Source: Branchiostoma floridae
Taxonomy: Eukaryota > Chordata > Leptocardii > Amphioxiformes > Branchiostomatidae
Direction of reading: 5' to 3'
NCBI RefSeq assembly: GCF_000003815.2
Contig: NC_049980.1
Coordinates: 14,488,405-14,552,404 of the forward strand
Length of the DNA stretch: 64,000 bases
Part shown: piece by piece, positions 58,090 to 64,000 of the stretch
How the letters are laid out: each line of letters begins with the position of its first letter
Numbering within the stretch: position 1 is the stretch's first letter
Program-made: the position numbers and the translations under genes
The notes under the pieces: generated by a model
What the model was told of the DNA's origin: nothing
The model's input: only the letters and a program-made list of their open reading frames with translations
Database searches by the model: none

Positions 58090-58295
58090 TCTAAAGATCA
58101 CGAAAGGCTATGTTCAGTCTCAAATCGCTACTCCGTTCGGCTGTCTCTCTCCAAAGTGCCTACTAAGAATATTCGACACTTGTATTAAACTAATAGTTCT
58201 GTATGGATGTGAAATCTGGGGCAAAGACCCCCTATTGAAAATTCCCAGAACCGCTTCTGCAAGAATGTACTTGGTGTGCACAGAAACAGTAGTAA
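58090..58295 (+). pseudogene. LINE remnant, left half (RT C-terminal region)
   Basis: One frame reads LSPKCLLRIFDTCIKLIVLY then GCEIWG, the usual wording downstream of the RT thumb (LFDTLI-P-L-YGSE-WG). A shift later gives VLGVHRNSSN. The sequence is broken at 58,295 by a CTAGAG-type repeat and continues at 60,247-60,250. Confidence 0.7.
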
Positions 58296-60246
58296 CTAGA
58301 GTTCGGCGACCTCATACCTCCATGAAATTTTAGAGCTTTCGTAAATTTCATGCAATTGACTAACAAATTAACATAATTTATGCATGGTGTTGTTCATCAT
58401 TGACTAACGTACACATGTCACAGTTATAAAATTCCCATTATCAATGATAAAGTGGTTTTGCAATTTTTACATAAATTATGCAAATAAGTTCCTCATTACC
58501 ATATTTGGTATCTGCTTATATTCCACCTATCATAATTAACATGTGCTACATGTATTGAGGTCCAGTTAGGCCATGTTGATTTGATTATATGGATGACATC
58601 CTCTGGGAACTCCATAACTGATGCGAGCGAGCGAATAAAAAAAAAGTTTGGCCAAAAAAAAAAGTTGCCTCCAGTATGAAATCAAAGTGGCCAGGAAGGT
58701 TTAGCATAGGACTAAACACACATAGTATGGTATACCAACAGTTAGGTGTACGGACCAGTACATCATACGGGTGCAAGACATTTTTTTTCTTCTTGGACCA
58801 ATCCGAAAAAAAACCGACCTGGAAAAAAATCAGAGGAACAGGTTTCGCCAATTACAAAATGGACACACTATGTCGGCAGGCATTTGGGGTCTTACCGGGG
58901 CCAAGAAGACAACAAAAGGAAGTCAAGTAGAGTTTATAGTCAATTGTACCAAGTTTCTACAGTCAAAGGTACGGAGACAGTTAGCCTTTATTACATGGAG
59001 ATTTTAAAATGCAGTGGGAGTCCAATAATCCACCAAACAGACTCCTTTGTAGCAAAACTGACCAATTACCATTGTTTTGAGTATTGCCAGTTCTCAAGTT
59101 TCCACAGAGTCAGGTCCAGGTTCATGTCCGGACCTGGAAATGATCCTCTGGACCTGAACGGGACCTGAATTTTCTGTACTGGTACCTCACCCTACCAACA
59201 GTAGATTTTTTTTCTGTCCTTTCACATCTTATTCTTTGACTTTAGATTTATTTTGGCATTCTATGGCATTAGACTATGATTATCTGTTTTCTGATACTTT
59301 TTTTTCAATCTACAGAATATTTGAGCTCATTTTACAGCTGCTTTGCACAATTCATTGTGTGGTCGAAAACTTTTTTTTTGGAAACGGCCGAAAATTGGTG
59401 CGAGCGCGGATGTCATCCATATAATCAAATCAACATGGCCTTATGGAAAACAATGGAACTATACAATTTCCTCATTAATTATGCAAATTAAGTCCTCATT
59501 TGCATAACATGTATATCATTATGAACATCTTTACCTAAGCTACCTGCATGCTTAAAATGCAGGCAATCCGTCGTTCCTTTCTGCAGTTATCCTCTTTGGA
59601 ATGTCTTGACAAAAACACCCCTGCAGTTCCACAATTAAATGTTAGGGGCTGAAACTTGCCCCACTTGTTTATGGCACTAAAAGCTATCTAGCACCTAAAT
59701 GTCAAGACCATAGCATGTCTTGGAACCAAGAGATACCATTGAAAAAACTGCTATGATAGAATATTCTCATTAATTATGCCAATGTGCTCCTATTTTGCAT
59801 AATTAGTATTTCATTTTGTACAACATTGTCTGAGGTACCTACATACCAAAAATCATGAAAATCCGTTGTTCCCTTCTTGAGTTATCCTCTTCAGAAATTT
59901 TTGACAAAAATGCCCCTGCTATCCCAAAACTAAACGCTAGGGGGCCCAAACTTATGTCATTTCTTCCTGAGCACAAGAGCTATCTAATACTAAAAAATCG
60001 TGACCATGGCATGTTCAGAACACCGAGATAGCAAAACCGGAAGTTGCGCTGCAGTACCAAGGGGAGCCGCTAGGGGGCCCAAAATCTAATCATTTCCAGC
60101 TTTCATCACACACTACCAACACACTAAGTATGAAACCAATCCATCCAACCGTTCTTGAGTTATTTTGTTTACACACACACACACAAACACACAGACAGAC
60201 ACACAAACGCAGGGTAAAATATAACCTCCATGACATTTCATGGAGG
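58296..60246 (+). mobile_element. CTAGAG-type repeat, CCTCCATGA hairpin, copy c, itself interrupted
   Basis: Starts CTAGAGTTCGGCGACCTCAT and ends in the hairpin CCTCCATGA-CAT-TTCATGGAGG (60224-60247), with TAA on both sides (58293-58295, 60247-60249). Subtracting the 872-bp inner element and its TTA leaves 1,076 bp, the length of copy a. Confidence 0.88.
58569..59440 (-). mobile_element. GGCCATG-ended TIR element (PIF/Harbinger-like), copy 2
   Basis: 872 bp with the same TIRs as 13,583-14,433, in opposite orientation, flanked by TTA (58566-58568, 59441-59443). The unoccupied site is preserved in copy a at about 26,450 (GTCCAGTTATTGAAAACAATG), which confirms a single TTA before insertion. Confidence 0.9.
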
Positions 60247-61037
60247 TAATGAAGCAGCCAGAGCAGAACTAGAAAGGTTCCCATTAGATTTAGATATATC
60301 CCTGTGAACTGTAAAATTATGGACACACTTAAAACAACTAGACACCGATACACACCCACTACAAGTTGATACTCTCCGATTACAACATACATCTCTGACA
60401 AACAGTCGTCGACGGACTTTATTACAGCGAGTTAATCTTCGATCACTGTGGCTACTCATACTTATTATATGGTGATAGCACTAACTATGATCCTCAACAC
60501 ATAATACAATCTATTAAGGACAAGGTTTTCAGATATGTATATTGAAACTTTCTTCCATAATCTGTCTGCCGATACTGGCAAGCTCAGATTTTACAGAAAA
60601 TGTAAAACCGAATATTGTATAGAGAAATATCTCGAACTTTGTGACTTTGAGCAACGTTCCGCTACCTGTAAGATTGGAATTAGTGCCCACCCCTGGAAAT
60701 AGAAAAGGGGAGATATATGAAGCTACCTGTGTCTGAGAGGATTTGTAAATATTGTCCCTCAAATGCTGTGGAAGACGAGAGTCATTTTATCTCCAATTGT
60801 TCTTTTTATGATGATATAAGAAACCAACTATTTATGAGTGTATCCAAAATACACGCTTACTTTCGAACTATTGCTGATAACGAGAAATCCATTGTATTGT
60901 TAAAATCAAAGAACCCACACATTATAAAAGAAGTGGGTAAATTCGTCTTCCACTGCCTAAAAAGAAGAAATCAAACCCAACAAAATCAGTATAATGTACA
61001 CTTCAGTAGCACAGCACAGCATAGTCATAGAATGTAG
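60247..61037 (+). pseudogene. LINE remnant, right half (C-terminal region with Cys/His motif)
   Basis: Continues the ORF from 58,295 as NEAARAELERFPLDLDISL, then KLWTHLKQLD. Later KLRFYRKCKTEYCIEKYLEL and ISAHP-LEIEKGRYMKLPVSE with RICKYCPSNAVEDESHFISN-C, the C-terminal knuckle-like motif of LINE ORFs, ending at a stop at 61035. Stops and shifts show it is dead. Confidence 0.75.
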
Positions 61038-61879
61038 TTCCTAGCACCTTTGTATTTTCCTTGTTATACATGTTGTTTGACCTGCAATTAGCCCCCGGGC
61101 AGGAACTTGCAACATATTATCTAATATGCAAATTGCTGCCTAGCTCCACAATTTAGTACGTTATATACTTCCAATGTGTATAATGGGCTATCGAGATAAA
61201 ACAAATATTGACGACTTGATACATTGCATGGACCTTTCCACAAAGTAATAATAGCTTTTGTACAACCCCCTTTACGTATAATATACGACTCCTGCGTTAC
61301 ATATCATTATTGCCGACTTGTTGCTTGCAACAATGATGATGTAACATTCTTTATTTCACAATGCAGTCCACTACATTGTGTATCCCATATGTCTAATGTA
61401 CAGTCCCTATAAACAATCATATCAATGACTACAAGTTACTGTGAAAAACACTTAACCCTGCTCCACTTCGTACATAAACTTTACGTAACTTTATCCAGCA
61501 ATGTATTGTACCGGTAGTAACTGTTACATGTACAAACCCTTTTAAAACGTATGATATACGCCCCTGTATACAATATCATCATTGCCCTTATTCTTGGTCT
61601 ACAGATTATCAAATCTTATGGGATACATGTACACCCCATCATGTATAATGTACTATCCCTATAAACCATTTTCTTGTAGTCTTCGATACTAACGTCTGCC
61701 GCAACTATGACCTTGGGGGTCACTTCCTGTGGGGTTGGGTAGGTCCATGCACAACTCCAGCCCACGCTGGCATGACGTAATCACCTAAATATAGAACCAT
61801 TACACCATTACACCCAAATATAGTCACACTGGTTCACTGCCGGACCTATTTTCCAACTACAAACATCCCCGGCAAAACC

Positions 61880-62500
61880 GTCAAAAGCCACTAAACGATA
61901 AAACGCCACGCACGTTTCTTCACCTTCTCAAGAGCTACCCACATACCAAATATCAGCTCAATCTGTCTTGCCGTTCAGGAGATTTTCTGTCCACAGACAC
62001 GCACCCTACAACGGTTTACACACATACCTATTGCATCCTGCTAATTACCTCCTAATTTGCATAATAACTATACAATTATATACATCACTACGTAAGCTAT
62101 CTGCATACCTACAGTCATTCCGATCCATCGACCCCTGCTTGCATTATTCCTTCTCAAAACCTAACACAAGAATGACTTTCACCGCCCCAGCAAAACCCCT
62201 AGGTGGCCAAAACTTATACGTCTTACTATTCCTTTACACAGCTACCTACCGCTTAAAAATCATCACCCAAACAAGTCCCGAAAAAAAAATATCAAAACCG
62301 GAAGTTCTGTTGCAGTACAATAATACTCCGCTAGAGCGCCCTGCCGTAACGCAATTCCTACCATTCCTTCGTCATGTCTAACCCTACCCACATACCAAAT
62401 ATCAAAACAATCCATTCATACCTTCCCCAGTTATCAGGTTGACAAACGTCCCTCTCACACAAAAACCGCACTCAAAACAAACCCTTCGTTTCACGAAGGG
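61880..62500 (+). mobile_element. CTAGAG-type repeat, CCCTTC hairpin variant, 5'-truncated
   Basis: Modules with CATACCAAATATCA, TAATTTGCATAATAACTA, AAAAATCATCACCC and AGTTCTGTTGCAGTAC end at the hairpin CCCTTCGT-TTC-ACGAAGGG (62482-62500). The following AATGATATATG matches the unoccupied paralogue at 57,463, fixing the 3' end at the last stem base. Confidence 0.65.
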
Positions 62501-64000
62501 AATGATATATGTATAAACCCCCTGCGGGTACTAGTATATCCTCAGTTGCAGTCTTCGAACAGGTCTGGTTATTATTGGGGTTACGATTTTCAACGTTGGC
62601 TAGGTTGTCTTGTGCCAGTTTGCTGTGGAAGGCGAAACTCCCTTCCTCGGCAAACTCCCTTCCTAAGCGAACACCCTTCCTCGGCAAACCCCCTTCCTCG
62701 AACGTCCTTGCTCGAACTTATGTAATGTCTAAGAGAACTTATGTAGTGTTTAAAATCGCGAACCAAGATCCCCCCATTAAATACAGTCCCGTTCGAAGAC
62801 AGTGCACCGAAGGCGACTGCGGGTACAATCTAAGTGGAGCGGGATACGTGCTTGAATGGGAGAAACCTCATATTAGCGTGCAAAGTTCTCCAATAGAATA
62901 ATGATATAGATTATATAATGGTACTTGATAATTGGTATGTAGTAATGATGGTTTATAACTACAGTACCCACCAATGTTGCAAACCTCGTACTAAGAAAGT
63001 TTTCTCACCTCCTTGCTTGTACCCACCATTAGTGTTGGATATTAAAACCTAAGGCTTGTACTTTGACTTTATCACTTTAACGGACTATATGACCAAGCCA
63101 GCATGTACAGGTTTGTAGAGAACATCTTGACCTTCACATGTGCTGGTAGGACCAATGGAGAAAGTGACATTGGAGTAAAGGATCACACTTTTCTGCACCA
63201 ACCTCTGCTTGGAAAGTTATAGGCCTCTCTAGTCAGGAAGCTGTTTTCGGCGTGGTAAAGCCGATGTCCGTCGGATTAGCACGGGGTGCGAACTTCCAGC
63301 TTTCCTTGCGAGAGCGAAAAACATTTCACCGATTGCTTCATTCAATGAAAGGGTTGTTTTGATTTGCCATGAAAGAGAAAAATCATTGTTACAGTCGTGT
63401 TTGTGAGTGTGGTGGGAAGGGGGTTGTTTGAGAAATATGATTTCTTGAAGGTGAAGCATACATGATGTACCATGTCTGTCGTTACAGGGGTGTATTCAGG
63501 ACATATTTGCGGAATTCATACGAGCTCTAAAGGTTCGTATGGATTCCGTAAAACTCATATGAATTAAGTCAGATTTGTGTGTTTCTTTGATCGCCAATCA
63601 GATCAGGCCTAAGGTTAATAGACTTAATAAGCACCAAACTCAGACGAAGGAGTGTAGTGATCACAAAAGGTGTCCTTTGCCTGAATTGTAAAGAGCTTAC
63701 AAACTTGTGTTCAATATTAAAACCTTTGAGATTAATATTGATTCAATACTAGTAGTCAAAGATAGTTTGCGAAAACTGTACTTTGACATTATAGTACTCT
63801 TCCCAAGGACCTTATATCATTTTTGCTCTACCAGACTACATGACCCACTCTCCAATCTAGCATGTACAGGTTAGTAGAGTCTTCAACATTGTGAACATCT
63901 CATATGCCGGTAGGACCAGCGGGGAAATTTTACTCGACCAACATCTGCTTGCAAAGTTATACGACGATAAGCCAGCTGCTTCCGGCGTCAGTGTCCTGGT
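62501..64000. other. Repeat-rich end of window, no gene recognised
   Basis: Holds the copies of the repeats at 57,463 and 56,815. Two similar blocks (63,050-63,230 and 63,770-63,970) share TGTACTTTGAC, CAGCATGTACAGGTT, GGTAGGACCA and CAACCTCTGCTTG words, so this is itself a tandemly duplicated unit of about 720 bp. Confidence 0.5.

Noticed and set aside
61880..62500. 137-codon ORF at 61,968-62,381
   Set aside because: It runs through modules of the hairpin-ended repeat; the same modules elsewhere are not open.

Overview
The window looks like invertebrate-chordate DNA, most likely amphioxus (Branchiostoma). It has long introns, a laminin alpha gene very close to the vertebrate alpha1/alpha2 type, a Toll-like receptor of the two-cysteine-cluster (Toll-like) architecture, and about 30 identifiable repeats. 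Organism identity is an inference; nothing in the sequence names the species. There are four 100-bp runs of N (assembly gaps).

Layout. 137-12,547 (+): a Toll-like receptor gene. Its first coding piece (signal peptide plus start of the LRR domain) is cut off from the rest by about 7.2 kb bounded by tandem terminal-inverted-repeat (TIR) elements. The rest is one large exon (LRRs, internal LRRCT/LRRNT pair, transmembrane segment, start of TIR domain) and three small exons that finish the cytoplasmic TIR domain. 15,788-42,002 (+): signal peptide, LN domain and the first LE repeats of a laminin alpha chain in 13 coding exons, all phase-compatible; the L4 domain and everything after it are not seen in the remaining 22 kb. 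42,958-50,298: a non-LTR retrotransposon (L1/Tx1 type) cut by a 2.76-kb CACTG-ended element inside its reverse transcriptase and by a second CACTG-ended element near its 3' end. 52,800-53,225: a CpG-rich stretch followed by a probable first coding exon resembling the N-terminus of a tektin. 55,477-56,590: a composite tandem-repeat array. 58,090-61,037: a second LINE remnant split by nested DNA elements. The last 3 kb is repeats with no recognised gene.

The laminin introns and flanks are a stratified archive of transposon insertions, and several can be dated relative to one another because intact paralogous target sites occur in the same window. The most interesting signal is a dispersed family of roughly 1.1-1.3 kb repeats that start with CTAGAG and end exactly in a hairpin. 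The hairpin stem differs between copies by compensatory base-pair changes, and in the two subfamilies with complete 5' ends the changed stem arm is mirrored by a matching motif near the 5' end. That behaves like a structured, co-evolving transposition signal, and I cannot assign it to a named superfamily.

The two host genes act at the cell surface or outside the cell: an innate immune receptor signalling through a TIR domain, and a basement-membrane polymerising subunit. Nothing in the sequence links them functionally.
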